The notes under the pieces: generated by a model
The model's database searches: none
Seen by the model: the letters and a program-made list of their open reading frames with translations, nothing else
What the model was told of the DNA's origin: nothing
Assembly: GCF_000722695.1 (NCBI RefSeq)
Contig: NZ_JPFU01000012.1
Location: forward strand, 1 to 64,000
Direction of reading: 5' to 3'
DNA: 64,000 nucleotides
DNA from: Streptococcus mitis
GTDB taxonomy: Bacteria; Bacillota; Bacilli; Lactobacillales; Streptococcaceae
Shown: piece after piece, positions 24,047 through 37,389 of the stretch
Position numbering within the stretch: position 1 is the stretch's first letter
Layout: each line of letters begins with the position of its first letter
Position numbers and translations under genes: made by a program

Positions 24047-24691
24047 TCATTCTAAAAAGTCAATCAAAGGAAGAACTTCTAAAAAATCCCTCTTATCAAC
24101 ATGATTTGGTATTTCTTTTTTCAGCACTTCTTTAGCACAAAAAGCAATTCCCAGTCCTGCTGATTTCAACATTAATAAGTCATTAGCCCCATCACCGATT
24201 GCAACTGTTCTTTCTTTGGGGAGTTTGAATTCCTTTCTCCATTTTTCCAGAGTTGCTTGTTTGACTTCAGGGCTTATAATTGCTCCAACTAATTTTCCTG
24301 TTAAAAAACCTTCTTTGACTTCAAGTTGGTTGGCAGAGAAATAGGTAATCCCTAGAGATTTTGCCAATCTCTCAACTATTGGTGTAAATCCACCAGACAC
24401 CAGACCAACTAGGATGCCATTCTTTTGGAGAATAGAAACGAATTCCTGGGCATTTGGCGATAGATGAATGGAGTTGAAAACTTTCTCAAAGACCGAATCA
24501 GGTAGGCCTTTTAACAAAGCTACTCTCTCTCGTAAACTCGTTTCAAAATTCAACTCTCCTCGCATCGCCTGACTTGTAAGCCGCGAAATTTCCTCCTCAC
24601 AACCTGCCTCCCTACCCAACAAATCAATCACTTCTTCTAGGATTAAGGTGCCGTCAACATCCATGACACACAAGCCTTTTACTTGAGACAT
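24047..24691 (-). CDS. serB: Phosphoserine phosphatase
   Basis: 214-residue HAD-family enzyme for the last step of serine synthesis. HAD motif I MDVDGTLI (residues 9-16), motif II VSGGF near 98 and motif [12 protein letters not shown] near 165 are intact, and a cap domain with [18 protein letters not shown] is present. Coupled in one direction with glycerate kinase: both act on three-carbon phosphoglycerate-derived metabolism. Confidence 0.92.
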   Translation of the reverse strand: MSQVKGLCVMDVDGTLILEEVIDLLGREAGCEEEISRLTSQAMRGELNFETSLRERVALLKGLPDSVFEKVFNSIHLSPNAQEFVSILQKNGILVGLVSGGFTPIVERLAKSLGITYFSANQLEVKEGFLTGKLVGAIISPEVKQATLEKWRKEFKLPKERTVAIGDGANDLLMLKSAGLGIAFCAKEVLKKEIPNHVDKRDFLEVLPLIDFLE

Positions 24692-24714
24692 ATCTTCTCC
24701 TCTCTAAATAGCCT

Positions 24715-24881
24715 AAAAAGAGTATGGGACAAAAGTCTAACCTTAAATATAAAAAGCGAACAAAACGAGTCATCTGAGACTCAGAATTCTGTCTTGTTCG
24801 CTTTTCTATCTAATCTATCGGTTTTAAAAATTTATAATAAAGAATTCCTAAAATCAAAATCTTTTTGTCCCAGACTCTTTT
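24715..24881. repeat. 167-bp imperfect inverted-repeat element / terminator
   Basis: The ends AAAAAGAGTATGGGACAAAA and TTTTTGTCCCAGACTCTTTT are inverted repeats, with an inner pair AAAAGCGAACAA (24750) / TTGTTCGCTTTT (24794) and a further GAGTC/GACTC core. The whole can fold into one long cruciform. It fills the glgA-serB gap and can terminate glgA. It looks like a dispersed non-coding repeat family rather than a gene. Confidence 0.6.
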
Positions 24882-24886
24882 ATCTA

Positions 24887-26320
24887 TTAGTTAACTAAGC
24901 TTTGGTACAAGTCTAGATATGACTTGCAGGCTGTATCCCATGAAAAATCACACTCCATAGCTTGTTTTTGTAAGTTTCTCCAAACGTCAGGATGGTTTCT
25001 ATACAAGTCCAATGCTGTTTGGAAAGTCCAATTCAACCAGTAAGGAGATAGATTGTCAAAGCTAAAGCCAGTACCGCTTCCTTCAATCGGATTAAAGGCT
25101 TGAACAGTATCTCGCAAGCCACCAACCTCATGAACCAATGGCAAGGTTCCGTAACGCATTGCCATCATTTGAGACAAACCGCATGGTTCAAAACGACTCG
25201 GCATGAGGAAGAGGTCACAAGCAGCATAGATTTCTTGAGCTAGTTTGACATCAAAAGTGATATTGGCTGATAGCTTGTCTGGATAGATTTGAGCAAACCA
25301 TGAGAAAGCCTCTTCAAAGGCTGGATCACCAGTTCCTAAAAGAACAATCTGAACATCATTTTGCAAGATATGGTGTAGACTTTCCACCACGACATCAAAA
25401 CCTTTTTGACGTGTCAAACGAGAAACAATTCCCACCAGAGGAACGTCAGCTCTAACTGGCAAGCCAACTCGTTCTTGCAATTTTGCCTTATTTCTCGCTT
25501 TTCCAGACAAGTCTTCCTGATTAAAATGATAGTCTAAAAGAGCATCCGTCTGAGGATTATACAGATCAGCATCAATCCCATTCACGATACCAGAAACTTT
25601 ACCAGACTCCATTCGAAGAATCTGATCCAAGTTACATCCGAACTGACTGGTCATAATTTCATGAGCATAGCTAGGCGAAACGGTTGAAACACGGTCAGCA
25701 TAGAGAATACCTGCCTTCATCCAGTTCAGACAGTTGTTCCAGCGAAGGGTGCCATCAGCGTAACGTTCAAAGCCAACTCCAAACAAATCCCATAACATTC
25801 CTTCTGAGAATTGTCCTTGGAATTCCAAATTATGAATGGTTAAAACAGTTTTAATTCCTTGATAAGCTTGAATCCAACGGTATTTTTCCTTTAACAAGAA
25901 TACTATCATGGCTGTATGGTAATCATGAACATGGAGAAGGTCGGGGATAAAGTCAATTCTTTCCATAGCCTCAATGGCAGCCAGTTGGAAAAAGGCAAAG
26001 CGTTCTCCGTCGTCAAAATCACCGTAAACATGGCCACGGAAGAAATAATATTGGTTGTCAATAAAGTAGAAGGTCACACCATTTAGCACTGTTTTCTTAA
26101 TTCCACAGTACTGTCTGCGCCAACCAACATTCACCTCAAAATGAAGAACATCTTCAATCTGATTTCCAAACTTAGCTTCTACCATGTCATAGTAGGGTAA
26201 AATCACTGCCACTTCGTGCCCAGCTTTTACCAGTGATTTGGGAAGAGCGCCAATGACGTCTCCCAAACCACCTGTTTTTGAAAAGGGTGCACCCTCAGCT
26301 GCTACAAATAAAATTTTCAT
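24887..26320 (-). CDS. glgA: Glycogen synthase (ADP-glucose)
   Basis: 477-residue GT5 glycosyltransferase that extends alpha-1,4-glucan from ADP-glucose. The N-terminal [16 protein letters not shown] (residues 15-30) binds ADP-glucose. The C-terminal [17 protein letters not shown], then VGGLRDTV, forms the acceptor/nucleotide site. Its ATG overlaps the glgD stop by four bases. Last gene of the leftward glgB-glgC-glgD-glgA operon. Confidence 0.96.
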   Translation of the reverse strand: MKILFVAAEGAPFSKTGGLGDVIGALPKSLVKAGHEVAVILPYYDMVEAKFGNQIEDVLHFEVNVGWRRQYCGIKKTVLNGVTFYFIDNQYYFFRGHVYGDFDDGERFAFFQLAAIEAMERIDFIPDLLHVHDYHTAMIVFLLKEKYRWIQAYQGIKTVLTIHNLEFQGQFSEGMLWDLFGVGFERYADGTLRWNNCLNWMKAGILYADRVSTVSPSYAHEIMTSQFGCNLDQILRMESGKVSGIVNGIDADLYNPQTDALLDYHFNQEDLSGKARNKAKLQERVGLPVRADVPLVGIVSRLTRQKGFDVVVESLHHILQNDVQIVLLGTGDPAFEEAFSWFAQIYPDKLSANITFDVKLAQEIYAACDLFLMPSRFEPCGLSQMMAMRYGTLPLVHEVGGLRDTVQAFNPIEGSGTGFSFDNLSPYWLNWTFQTALDLYRNHPDVWRNLQKQAMECDFSWDTACKSYLDLYQSLVN

Positions 26321-27456
26321 GAATGAATATCCTCTGTTACTTTAGTACCTTTCTTAACGACAACTGGATGTTCTGCAGTTCCACGGATCACAACTCCATC
26401 TGCAACTTCCACACCCTTGTCCAAGATAGCATATTCTACCTGAGCACCTTCTCCAATAACAACACGAGGGAATAAGATGCTATCTTTAACCAAGCTATCC
26501 TTATGGACATGAATATTGCGTGATAGAACAGAATTAGCCACTTGACCTTCAATGATACTACCAGAAGCAAACTGAGATGTACTTACCTTAGATGTATTGG
26601 CGTAGTAAGTTGGCTCTTCGTTTTTGACCTTTGTATAAATCTTTTGGTTTGGTGAGAAAAGAGAGTAGAATTTTTGCGATTCAAGCATATCTTTATTAGC
26701 TTGGTAATAAGACTCTACAGAGTGAATATTTGCAAGGTAGCCTGTGTACTCGTAGGCAAAAGCCCCTTCTTTGGCAGCTAAATCCCGTAAAACATAACGT
26801 AACTTCTCTGGATGTTCTTTTTTAGATTCTTCTTCTAGACGTTCAATCAACCAAGGTGTATCAACGACAAAGATATCTGTGGACATATTGAACATTTCAG
26901 CTGTTGACTTGCTATCAAAAAGTTTATGAGAACGGACATGGTCTGTTTCATCCACTTCTAAGATTGCATTTACTTCTGAAATATCTTTCTTAGGAAGTTT
27001 CTTATAAACAACTGTAATAGATCCCTTCGTTGTGTTATGAAGGTGGAACACTTGGTTCAAATCAATATTAATCAAAACATCACAGTTGAGTGATACTGTT
27101 TGGTTTGAGCCGGAACGTTTCAAATAAGTAAGAAGCTGTTGGTAGTATTCTTTTCCTACTGTGCTACTCTCAACGCGTGTATTGTAAATACCTAGATAAT
27201 AGTGACTGAGAAGAGTTGATAAGCCCCACTCACGCCCTGAACGGATATGGTCAAAAACAGAACTAATATTATCCTGCTGAAAAATACCAAAAACACTACG
27301 AACACCAGCATTGGCAAGACTTGAGAGTGGGAAGTCAATCAAACGATATTTACCGCCAAATGGCAAACTAGCTACTGGACGGTGGTCTGTCAATGTTGAC
27401 ATGTCATGAAAACCAACTGTGTTTCCTAAAATGGCAGAATATTTATCAATCTTCAT
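26317..27456 (-). CDS. glgD: Glucose-1-phosphate adenylyltransferase-like subunit
   Basis: 379 residues. Homologue of GlgC with the nucleotidyltransferase and left-handed beta-helix domains, but lacking the GGxGTR pyrophosphorylase loop: the start reads [20 protein letters not shown] instead. In Firmicutes GlgD pairs with GlgC and modulates its activity rather than being catalytic alone. Overlaps glgC by 11 bases and glgA by four. Confidence 0.92.
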   Translation of the reverse strand: MKIDKYSAILGNTVGFHDMSTLTDHRPVASLPFGGKYRLIDFPLSSLANAGVRSVFGIFQQDNISSVFDHIRSGREWGLSTLLSHYYLGIYNTRVESSTVGKEYYQQLLTYLKRSGSNQTVSLNCDVLINIDLNQVFHLHNTTKGSITVVYKKLPKKDISEVNAILEVDETDHVRSHKLFDSKSTAEMFNMSTDIFVVDTPWLIERLEEESKKEHPEKLRYVLRDLAAKEGAFAYEYTGYLANIHSVESYYQANKDMLESQKFYSLFSPNQKIYTKVKNEEPTYYANTSKVSTSQFASGSIIEGQVANSVLSRNIHVHKDSLVKDSILFPRVVIGEGAQVEYAILDKGVEVADGVVIRGTAEHPVVVKKGTKVTEDIHS

Positions 27457-28588
27457 CTGTTGCTACCCCCACTACTTCATTATATCCTACAACTTGTACT
27501 TCTTCTGTTCCATCAATTTCGACACCATCAGAAATAACTGCACCTTCACCAATAATGGCACGTTTGATTTTAGCCCCATGTCCAATGATGGCTCCACTCA
27601 TGATAACTGAATCAACAACTTCTGCACCTTCACGAACTTGCGCACCTGTTGAAAGAATAGAGTGTTTAACCGTTCCATCAACGAAACATCCGTCTACAAC
27701 TAATGAGTCTTCCACATGAGCATTTGCCCCAAGGAAGTTTGGTGGTGAAATCAAGTTTCTTGAGTAAATCTTCCATTGACGGTTACGGCTATCCAAGGCA
27801 TTCTCTGGAGAAATGTACTCCATGTTCGCTTCCCAAAGCGACTCAATAGTACCAACGTCTTTCCAATAACCATTAAATTCGTAGGCATAGACACTTTCAC
27901 CTGACTCAAGGTAATTTGGAATGACATTTTTACCGAAGTCTGACATATCAACATTGCTCTTTTCAGCAGCGACTAACATATTGCGGAGACGTTGCCAATC
28001 AAAAATGTAAATCCCCATAGAGGCTTTGGTAGATTTAGGTTGAGCTGGTTTCTCTTCAAATTCTACAATACGATTGTTAGCATCTGTATTCATGATACCA
28101 AAACGGCTAGCTTCTTTAAGAGGGACATCTAAAACTGCTACTGTCAAACTAGCATTATTATCCTTGTGAGATTGGAGCATAGCATCGTAGTCCATTTTGT
28201 AGATATGGTCCCCAGACAGAATCAAGACATACTCAGGATTGACACTATCGATATAATCGATATTTTGGTAAATAGCGTGACTAGTTCCTTCAAACCAACG
28301 ATTTCCTTCACTTGCCGAATAAGGTTGAAGAATAGAGACACCAGAATTAATCCCATCTAGACCCCAACTTGAACCATTCCCAATATGGTTGTTGAGAGCA
28401 AGTGGTTGATACTGGGTGATGACTCCAACATTGTTGATGCCTGAGTTGGCACAGTTTGAAAGAGCAAAGTCAATGATACGGTAGCGCCCACCAAATTGCA
28501 CAGCTGGTTTTGCAATGCTTTGAGTGAGTTTACCGAGACGAGTTCCTTGCCCACCAGCAAGAATCAAAGCTAACATTTCATTCTTCAT
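27446..28588 (-). CDS. glgC: Glucose-1-phosphate adenylyltransferase
   Basis: 380 residues. Makes ADP-glucose from ATP and glucose-1-phosphate, the committed step of glycogen synthesis. [16 protein letters not shown] (residues 7-22) is the complete nucleotide loop, [10 protein letters not shown] near 125 the metal/substrate site, and the C-terminal third shows hexapeptide beta-helix repeats ([19 protein letters not shown]). Overlaps glgB by 11 bases. Confidence 0.96.
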   Translation of the reverse strand: MKNEMLALILAGGQGTRLGKLTQSIAKPAVQFGGRYRIIDFALSNCANSGINNVGVITQYQPLALNNHIGNGSSWGLDGINSGVSILQPYSASEGNRWFEGTSHAIYQNIDYIDSVNPEYVLILSGDHIYKMDYDAMLQSHKDNNASLTVAVLDVPLKEASRFGIMNTDANNRIVEFEEKPAQPKSTKASMGIYIFDWQRLRNMLVAAEKSNVDMSDFGKNVIPNYLESGESVYAYEFNGYWKDVGTIESLWEANMEYISPENALDSRNRQWKIYSRNLISPPNFLGANAHVEDSLVVDGCFVDGTVKHSILSTGAQVREGAEVVDSVIMSGAIIGHGAKIKRAIIGEGAVISDGVEIDGTEEVQVVGYNEVVGVATDED

Positions 28589-30506
28589 TTTCTACTCCTT
28601 TTTGGTTTTTACTTGTGACAGTTTTATCAGATTTCAAGCGACGCTTGATTTTCCATACACTAGCTCCCATAGCAGGTAAGGTAAAAGTCAAGGTCTGCTC
28701 ATAATCCTTCCATAGTCCTTCTTGCGTTTGAACAGTTTGATTGTGTTCTTTCCAGACACCTCCCCACTCTTCTAACTCAGTATTCCATACTTCCTGATAA
28801 ATACCTGCAACAGGAAGTCCGATTGTAAAATCTTTTCGTTCAACAGGTGCCATATTAAAGACACAGACTAACATGTCGCCCTTTTTACCCTTACGGATGA
28901 AGGACAGAACACTCTGGTCTCGATTATCCGCATCAATGATTTCAATACCATCATAGCTGGTATCAATTTCCCACAAACAGCGGTGGTCTTTGTAAAACTG
29001 GTTTAGCTGAGAAGTGAAATACTTCATCTTAGCATTCATTGGATCTTCTAGATTAGACCATTCCAACTGTTCTTCAGATTTCCATTCTAGGAATTGCCCA
29101 TATTCACTACCCATGAAGAGCAATTTTTTACCTGGGTGACAAATTTGGTAGGTGTAAAGATTACGCAAGCCTGCGAATTGATTGTAGCGATCTCCCCACA
29201 TCTTGTGCATCATACTCTTCTTGCCATGAACCACTTCATCGTGCGAGAATGGTAGGAGATAATTCTCCTTGAAGACATACATAAAGCTGAAAGTCACTAG
29301 GTTAAAGTCGTATTTACGATAAATCGGATCTTCTTCGTAGAATCGGAGGATATCATTCATCCAACCCATATTCCATTTATAATCAAAGCCAAGACCATCT
29401 GAATCCTTGGTGTCAGTAATCTGTGTTGCAGATGAGCTTTCTTCTGCAATCATCATCACATCTGGATGAGCTTGTTTAATGACATCATTCAAGCGTTTTA
29501 GGAAATAATATCCCTCGTAGTTGAGATTACCACCATCTTTATTAGGCGTCCATGGTGCATCATCATAGTCAAGATAGAGCATGTTACTCACTGCATCCAC
29601 GCGAATACCATCTAGATGGTAAAAGTCAATCCAAAACTTAATACTAGAAATCAAGAAAGACTGGACTTCATTCTTTCCAAGGTCAAAATTGAGTGCTCCC
29701 CAACCGTAGTTATGAGCCTTATTATGGTCTTGGTATTCAAAAGTCGGTGTTCCATCATAATAGGCCAAGGCATCATCATTGATAGTAAAGTGACCAGGTA
29801 CCCAGTCTACAATAACGCCTATATTGTTTAAGTGACATTCCTCAACAAAATCTTGAAACTCTTCAGGGCGACCATAGGCATGCTCTAAGGCGAAGTAACC
29901 CATAAGCTGATAGCCCCAACTCAAACCTAGAGGATGAGACATCAGGGGCATAAACTCAATGTGAGTATAGTTCATCTCAACCAAGTAAGGAATGAGTTCA
30001 TCTTTCAATTGAGCAAAACTATAAGGTCTGCCATCAGGATTTCTCTTCCAAGAGCCAGCATGAGCCTCGTAAATATTGACAGGACGCTCTTCAAAGCTCA
30101 AGCGTTTTCTACGGGCTAACCAGAGACCATCCTTCCATTTCTTTTCTGGAATATCTGTTAAAATAGCACCAGTCCCAGGTCGTGCCTCATACCGTACAGC
30201 CAAAGGGTCAATCTTCATCAGCTGATGACCATTTGCACGTGTGATATGATACTTATAAATTTGGCCTTCTTGAGCAAGACTGGTAAAGACTTCCCAAATT
30301 CCAAATTCATTCCGTTCCATCGGAATTTGATTTTCAACCCAATTGGTGAAATCCCCTACCAAGTGAACTGCCTGAGCATTGGGTGCCCAAACTCGGAAAG
30401 TATAGCCAGACTCACCATCTTTTTCTTCCCTATGCGCTCCCAGATAATGCTGGAGGTGAAAATTCTCACCTGTCATAAAAGTTTCTAAAGCTTTTTTCTT
30501 ATCCAT
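28578..30506 (-). CDS. glgB: 1,4-alpha-glucan branching enzyme
   Basis: 642-residue GH13 enzyme creating alpha-1,6 branches. It has an N-terminal CBM48-like domain ([19 protein letters not shown], about 35-53), then the GH13 core with [12 protein letters not shown] (nucleophile Asp), MIAEESS (acid/base Glu) and [10 protein letters not shown] (third acid). The C-terminal tail [16 protein letters not shown] is basic and unstructured. First gene of the glycogen operon, with promoter and cre site directly upstream. Confidence 0.96.
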   Translation of the reverse strand: MDKKKALETFMTGENFHLQHYLGAHREEKDGESGYTFRVWAPNAQAVHLVGDFTNWVENQIPMERNEFGIWEVFTSLAQEGQIYKYHITRANGHQLMKIDPLAVRYEARPGTGAILTDIPEKKWKDGLWLARRKRLSFEERPVNIYEAHAGSWKRNPDGRPYSFAQLKDELIPYLVEMNYTHIEFMPLMSHPLGLSWGYQLMGYFALEHAYGRPEEFQDFVEECHLNNIGVIVDWVPGHFTINDDALAYYDGTPTFEYQDHNKAHNYGWGALNFDLGKNEVQSFLISSIKFWIDFYHLDGIRVDAVSNMLYLDYDDAPWTPNKDGGNLNYEGYYFLKRLNDVIKQAHPDVMMIAEESSSATQITDTKDSDGLGFDYKWNMGWMNDILRFYEEDPIYRKYDFNLVTFSFMYVFKENYLLPFSHDEVVHGKKSMMHKMWGDRYNQFAGLRNLYTYQICHPGKKLLFMGSEYGQFLEWKSEEQLEWSNLEDPMNAKMKYFTSQLNQFYKDHRCLWEIDTSYDGIEIIDADNRDQSVLSFIRKGKKGDMLVCVFNMAPVERKDFTIGLPVAGIYQEVWNTELEEWGGVWKEHNQTVQTQEGLWKDYEQTLTFTLPAMGASVWKIKRRLKSDKTVTSKNQKGVENEE

Positions 30507-30522
30507 ACACCCTCCTATCTTT

Positions 30523-30573
30523 TGTAAGCGTTTTCCATAGTTTTATTATACTATCTTTTTAGATAAGATTCAA
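30523..30573 (-). promoter_or_regulatory. glg operon promoter with CcpA cre site
   Basis: Minus-strand -35 TTGAAT (30568-30573), -10 TATAAT (30545-30550), spacer 17. Directly downstream GGAAAACGCTTACA (30523-30536) matches the cre consensus TGWNANCGNTNWCA at every fixed position except the first. CcpA bound there would block initiation or elongation, giving catabolite repression of glycogen synthesis. The remaining 30574-30746 holds no gene. Confidence 0.7.
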
Positions 30574-30746
30574 GTAAATTACTATATTTGCTAAAAATTC
30601 TTTTGAAAGTCTTCAACAAATTCACTGATGTATTCACTTGTAAATCAAGAAATTTTCAGAAACACTTTGAAAACGAATTGTTTTTTAACAATACTATCAT
30701 AAAGTTCGTTATTTTGCTAACAAAAAAATAATTTTAAGTAAAAAAT

Positions 30747-30772
30747 AAATCAGGAGATGAATTTCCTGATTT
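30747..30772 (-). terminator. pulA terminator
   Basis: AAATCAGGA (30747-30755) pairs with TCCTGATTT (30764-30772); the minus strand continues ATTTTTTAC. About 50 bases past the pulA stop. Confidence 0.75.
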
Positions 30773-30822
30773 TATTGTTTTTAAGAGATAAACTACTGCA
30801 AATGAATTTAAATTGTAAAATT

Positions 30823-33102
30823 CTACAAAACTTTAAAGACGCTGGCGCTAACGCCACCAACCGTGTCTTTATCAGCTAAATGGCTATTGGTCACCAACAG
30901 TTCTAGATTTCCAGCATTCTCAAACTGGAAGTCTTGCCCTTTAGCATTAAAGACAACCAATAAGTGCTCTTCCCCATGAATTTCATAAACAATCCAACCA
31001 CTATGTTCATTTGCTGAATGAACAAAGACATGATGGTAAATTTCTTCATAAGTAGGGTAAGAAAAGGCACTTGTTTCTGTCTTCAAGCGAATCATCTGAC
31101 GGATAAACTCAATACTGTCTTGATGCTCATTAAGCAAGTCCCAGTTGACTTGATTCACACTGTCAGGAGCATTATAGCTATTCATAGCACGCTCTCTATC
31201 ATCATGGGTCAACTCACCATTCTCACCAGTCGCAACCAGTTTGGTACGACCAAATTCTTGACCGATTTCCATAAAGGCCATCCCTTGCATAAGCAGATTC
31301 ATGGCTGTGGCAGTTTCGACCTTACGCATGATTTGCTCGGAACTTTGGTCTGGATGAAGGGTTGCCAACAAATCGTGAAGATTGTAATTGTCATGGGCTT
31401 CCACATAGTTAAGCACCTGATTTGGATGTGTATAGGTACCTAATTCACGACTGCCTAGGATTGCTTTGGCTAGAATTGGCTCTGTAGCAGCACCACTGAC
31501 AAAACCTGACTTGATAGCACCGTAGACTTCTCCCCCTTTAACAGCATCGCGCTGATTGTCATTAAAGAAACCAATATTTGGCATCTGATAGGCATTGTCT
31601 TTCTTAGCCTTATCATAAGGGGCAAGACCTGTTCCCATATCCCATCCTTCTCCATAGAGGATAATGTTTGGATCGATTTCATCCAAGCTCTGGCGAATCA
31701 TCTGCATGGTCTTGACATCATGAATCCCCATCAAGTCAAAACGGAAGCCGTCAATATTGTATTCTTGCACCCAGTATAGAAGAGAATCAATCATATACTT
31801 GCGGAACATTTCGTGTTCACTGGCAGTTTCATTTCCAACACCCGTTCCATTCTGGAAGGTACCGTCTGGATTCATACGATAATAGTAATCAGGGACAGTT
31901 GTTTGGAAAGGTGCATCAACAACTGAAAAAGTATGGTTATAGACCACGTCCATAATGACACCAATACCCGCATCATGATAGGCTTGAACCATGGTCTTCA
32001 AATCACGAATGACCTGAGCTGGATCATCTGGATTAGTAGAAAGGCTCGTTTCTGGTGCGTTATAGTTTTGTGGATCATAACCCCAGTTATAGGTCACATT
32101 ACCTTCTGAATCATATTCCTTATGACGATCTGCAATTGGTTGCAGTTGCACATAATTATAACCCATACTCTTGATGTAATCAAAGGCTGTCGCTTGTCCA
32201 TATTGGTTAACCGTTCCAGTCTGAGCAGCACCCAAGAAAGTTCCTCGAAGATGTTCATCCACACCTGAGGTCGGTGATTTGGTCAAATCACGAATGTGCA
32301 TTTCACAAATAACTGCCTTACATGGATTTGCCAAGCGCCAAGTAGCATCAGAACCGTGCTTAACCTCAAAGTTTTCAATTTGCTTTTCTTCATGACTCAG
32401 GATAGCTGAACGTTTGCCATCAGGACTGGTCGCAATGGTGTACGGGTCGCGAGTAAGACTTTGGTGGTGAGGAAATTGGACTTGATACTGATAAGCCTTA
32501 CCAGTCAAATCTTCCTCAACATCCAAACTCCAGACACCAATAGTATTGTCCTTATGGTTATAAGAGTAGCTATTGCCTCTCTCCATATCAAAAGTCTTCC
32601 AAACAGGTGCATCATTAGTAGCTGATTCATAAACGACAACCTGCACTTCTGTCGCTGTTGGAGCCCAAAGGGAAAAATGAGCCTGATTGTCCTCTACACG
32701 GCACCCCAATTCTCCTTGGTAACCCCAATGATGATCAAAACTAGCACTGTTAATGGCCTTATCAAAGGCAAAAGGATTTTGATTTTTATAGAAAGGACTG
32801 GCAATAGCAGGATTTTCAGAATAATAAATTCTGTCATCTCCTTCCAAAATCCAGACCTCTGTTAAGAGGGGATAGTGATTAAAACGGATAGCATATTCTT
32901 TACTGGTTTGACCTGTATGAACCACAAAATTCAAGCTTTCTAAGGCATGAGAACTTGGGTGTTCAAAACTAAATAAAGCTCCAAAATAATCTTCTTTGTA
33001 GGTCAGCAAATCAATTCGTTGATCCTGACTTTTTACAAAGGAGCAAGTGTCGTATTCTCCATTCTTGCGATGGTAATGAATGCGCATAGGGTAATTAAAC
33101 AT
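30823..33102 (-). CDS. pulA: Type I pullulanase (cytoplasmic)
   Basis: 759 residues, no signal peptide and no LPXTG motif, so this is the intracellular debranching enzyme rather than the surface pullulanase SpuA. It has an N-terminal beta domain, a CBM48 (HFSLWAPTATEVQVVVYES, about 140-158), the type I pullulanase motif YNWGYDPQNYN, and GH13 motifs DVVYNHTF, GFRFDLMG, YGEGWDMG and VEAHDNYNLHD. It cleaves alpha-1,6 links in glycogen or imported maltodextrins, opposing GlgB. Own terminator downstream. Confidence 0.95.
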   Translation of the reverse strand: MFNYPMRIHYHRKNGEYDTCSFVKSQDQRIDLLTYKEDYFGALFSFEHPSSHALESLNFVVHTGQTSKEYAIRFNHYPLLTEVWILEGDDRIYYSENPAIASPFYKNQNPFAFDKAINSASFDHHWGYQGELGCRVEDNQAHFSLWAPTATEVQVVVYESATNDAPVWKTFDMERGNSYSYNHKDNTIGVWSLDVEEDLTGKAYQYQVQFPHHQSLTRDPYTIATSPDGKRSAILSHEEKQIENFEVKHGSDATWRLANPCKAVICEMHIRDLTKSPTSGVDEHLRGTFLGAAQTGTVNQYGQATAFDYIKSMGYNYVQLQPIADRHKEYDSEGNVTYNWGYDPQNYNAPETSLSTNPDDPAQVIRDLKTMVQAYHDAGIGVIMDVVYNHTFSVVDAPFQTTVPDYYYRMNPDGTFQNGTGVGNETASEHEMFRKYMIDSLLYWVQEYNIDGFRFDLMGIHDVKTMQMIRQSLDEIDPNIILYGEGWDMGTGLAPYDKAKKDNAYQMPNIGFFNDNQRDAVKGGEVYGAIKSGFVSGAATEPILAKAILGSRELGTYTHPNQVLNYVEAHDNYNLHDLLATLHPDQSSEQIMRKVETATAMNLLMQGMAFMEIGQEFGRTKLVATGENGELTHDDRERAMNSYNAPDSVNQVNWDLLNEHQDSIEFIRQMIRLKTETSAFSYPTYEEIYHHVFVHSANEHSGWIVYEIHGEEHLLVVFNAKGQDFQFENAGNLELLVTNSHLADKDTVGGVSASVFKVL

Positions 33103-33214
33103 TTTTTATTTTTCCTTTTTTAATTTGTTTCTGTTTCACTAATAAATTCTTGACCAATTTTGTCACTACTAACAAACATAGTTATATTATCTAAACTCTT
33201 ATTTTAAACGATTA

Positions 33215-35182
<1,968 letters not shown>

Positions 35183-35265
35183 TTACCATAAACTAAGCCC
35201 TCCTCACAAACGAGAAGGGCGGAAAAAACACTTAGTTTGAAATTATTTTTGAATCTCAAGTAGCC

Positions 35266-36444
35266 TTATGTCTCTTTTTCAAAATGAATCCGAACATAGC
35301 CTAGAGCTAAGAAAGATAAGACTACAACTCCAAGTCCAATAATTAAGAAAGAATAAAGATGGACACTTGGAAGCCATGTCATTAAACCTGTTGCAATTGG
35401 CATAAAAAGTATAGCTAAGGTATAAATCGAACTGAGAACCCTTCCCAGATATTCCCCTTCAACCTTGGTTTGTACCTGAGTAAAAAAGTGAATATTGAAC
35501 ATCGTCATAAATAGTTCACAAATGAAATTTCCTGAAAAAGCAAGATAGGAGGGGAGGGGGAAACCCATTATCATCACTCCAAGTCCAGTCAGAGCCAATA
35601 AAAACAGAAGCATTTCCATACTGGCTTTAATCTTACTAGCTAACAGCGCCCCAACAATAGAACCGATAGCCCCCATAGTTAAAATAGTGGCATAGGCACC
35701 TTGTACTCCATAGAGCTGATTTGAAAAGGGAAGGAGATAATTAAAAGCTGCAAAGAAAAAATTGACACTTGAAGCCATGACTAACAAAAAGAAGATTTCC
35801 TTTTGCTTCACAATATAGTGAACTCCCTCCTTGATATCAGAAAAAATAACTTTGAATGTGAGTTTCTTCTCACCCATAGTCTTCTCTTCTTTCTTTGGAA
35901 GCAAGGCTACCAAGCCAAAAGCGAGAAAAAAACTAAGGGCATCTAATACCAAGGTAATGCGAAGACTTGCAAACTGTAAAACCAGAAAAGAAAGTACAGG
36001 AGAACTCACACTGACAACCTGCAAGACCAACTCCAAACGAGAATTGTAGAGGACCAGTTCATCCTTCTCTACCAATTCTGTGATAATGGCCTTATTTGCT
36101 GGTCTAGAAAAGGCAAAAGCAATAGCCTGCACAATATTGGCAAAAATCAAAGCCCCAATCATCCAACTATCATTCCTTATGAACGAAATAGCTAAACAAA
36201 GAATCCCACAAACAAGGTCTGTCGTCATTAAAATCTTACGACGAGAAAATCGATCTGATATAACTCCACCAAAGGGATTTACGAGAATAGATGTGACGAG
36301 CTCAGAAATCTGATACATTCCTAAAACTGTCTGTCCGATAGTCCCCATGGAAGCCAACCAGACACTATTTCCATAATCATAGAGCATATTCCCTATCTTG
36401 TTAACAGCTCCACGGCTAATCAACTGTACTGCATAGCGATTCAT
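35266..36444 (-). CDS. MFS transporter (MFS_3-type exporter)
   Basis: 392 residues with about 12 hydrophobic segments. Between helices 2 and 3 the MFS motif reads NPFGGVISDRFSRRKILMTTD (about 56-76, GxxxDRxxRRK). The substrate is unknown; relatives export macrolides or siderophores. It lies just downstream of the rgg regulator gene, same direction, with its own -10 (TACAAT) in the 80-base gap, so it is a candidate target of that regulator. Confidence 0.85.
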   Translation of the reverse strand: MNRYAVQLISRGAVNKIGNMLYDYGNSVWLASMGTIGQTVLGMYQISELVTSILVNPFGGVISDRFSRRKILMTTDLVCGILCLAISFIRNDSWMIGALIFANIVQAIAFAFSRPANKAIITELVEKDELVLYNSRLELVLQVVSVSSPVLSFLVLQFASLRITLVLDALSFFLAFGLVALLPKKEEKTMGEKKLTFKVIFSDIKEGVHYIVKQKEIFFLLVMASSVNFFFAAFNYLLPFSNQLYGVQGAYATILTMGAIGSIVGALLASKIKASMEMLLFLLALTGLGVMIMGFPLPSYLAFSGNFICELFMTMFNIHFFTQVQTKVEGEYLGRVLSSIYTLAILFMPIATGLMTWLPSVHLYSFLIIGLGVVVLSFLALGYVRIHFEKET

Positions 36445-36523
36445 ATAAAAACTCCTCTCAAATTTTGAAACTATTGTATCAAAACCGAAAGGAGCTTTTT
36501 ATTTTTTCCCTTATTTGGGAAAA

Positions 36524-37387
36524 TTAATTTTTGATAAATTTTTCATAGTGTTCCTGATAATAGGCTACTTGCTCTGGAAGACCTAGCACGTCAAAAATAT
36601 GCATGGCTTCTTGCATCTGCTTACAACCTTCTTTACACTGTCCTTTTTGGTACAAATCAAAGCCTTTTAGATAATGGAAAATATTACGTTCATAAAGCTT
36701 AATGCCTTTACCAATAATCTTCTCTGTATAAGTCTCAAAATAGCTTGCATTATCAAAAGAAAGATGCTCTAAACAATGCTGGTAACAATTGAGGGCCAAA
36801 ATCAACACCAATCTCTTATGGCGACCAATCTCTTGGTAAAATTCCTCCCTCTCCATAACTTCTCTACCAATCCGAGTGACATAGTCCACATCGTAGAAAC
36901 TATAGAGGTTACCGAAAAGAATCAACTCATACATAGTCCATTCTTCTGTTTTGAAGAGATAATCTGCTACCTTATCCAAATCATCCTGCTTCATCTCATA
37001 AGTCGTATCTCTTTGACAAATCAGACCCTGTAGCAAAATCCAGTTCAGCTCAAAATAAAGAGGATTTGTCGAACTCTTAGCCTTTTCAAGTTGTTCTCTT
37101 TGAAGCTTTTGAAAACCTGCAATATCATTTGAATAGTAAAGAGGCACAATTTGTCCCATCATGGCAACATGTTCATGATTGTGAAAATTCCTTGCCTTAT
37201 CCATGAAATTTTCGATTGTGACATGAATGTTATCCAAAAGCTCAAAGAAACGTGAGACTGCTAGGTCAGACTCCCCAAGCTCAAAGCGAGATAACTGAGA
37301 AGTTGAACAGGACTCGCCTGCAGCCTCCTTTAAAGAATAATTTCCACTTGTCCGAAATTCACGAAATACTTTTCCTAGATTTTCCAT
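36524..37387 (-). CDS. Rgg/GadR/MutR family transcriptional regulator
   Basis: 287 residues, the usual Rgg size. Start at 37387 because AGGTG lies five bases before it. The N-terminal XRE HTH reads FREFRTSGNYSLKEAAGESC, STSQLSRFELGESDL (residues 8-42), with a TPR-like helical C-terminal domain that in Rgg proteins binds short signalling peptides. It starts two bases before the ABC-F stop codon region, so it is translated from the ABC-F transcript. No short hydrophobic peptide gene is visible beside it, so the ligand is unclear. Confidence 0.88.
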   Translation of the reverse strand: MENLGKVFREFRTSGNYSLKEAAGESCSTSQLSRFELGESDLAVSRFFELLDNIHVTIENFMDKARNFHNHEHVAMMGQIVPLYYSNDIAGFQKLQREQLEKAKSSTNPLYFELNWILLQGLICQRDTTYEMKQDDLDKVADYLFKTEEWTMYELILFGNLYSFYDVDYVTRIGREVMEREEFYQEIGRHKRLVLILALNCYQHCLEHLSFDNASYFETYTEKIIGKGIKLYERNIFHYLKGFDLYQKGQCKEGCKQMQEAMHIFDVLGLPEQVAYYQEHYEKFIKN

Positions 37388-37389
37388 CT

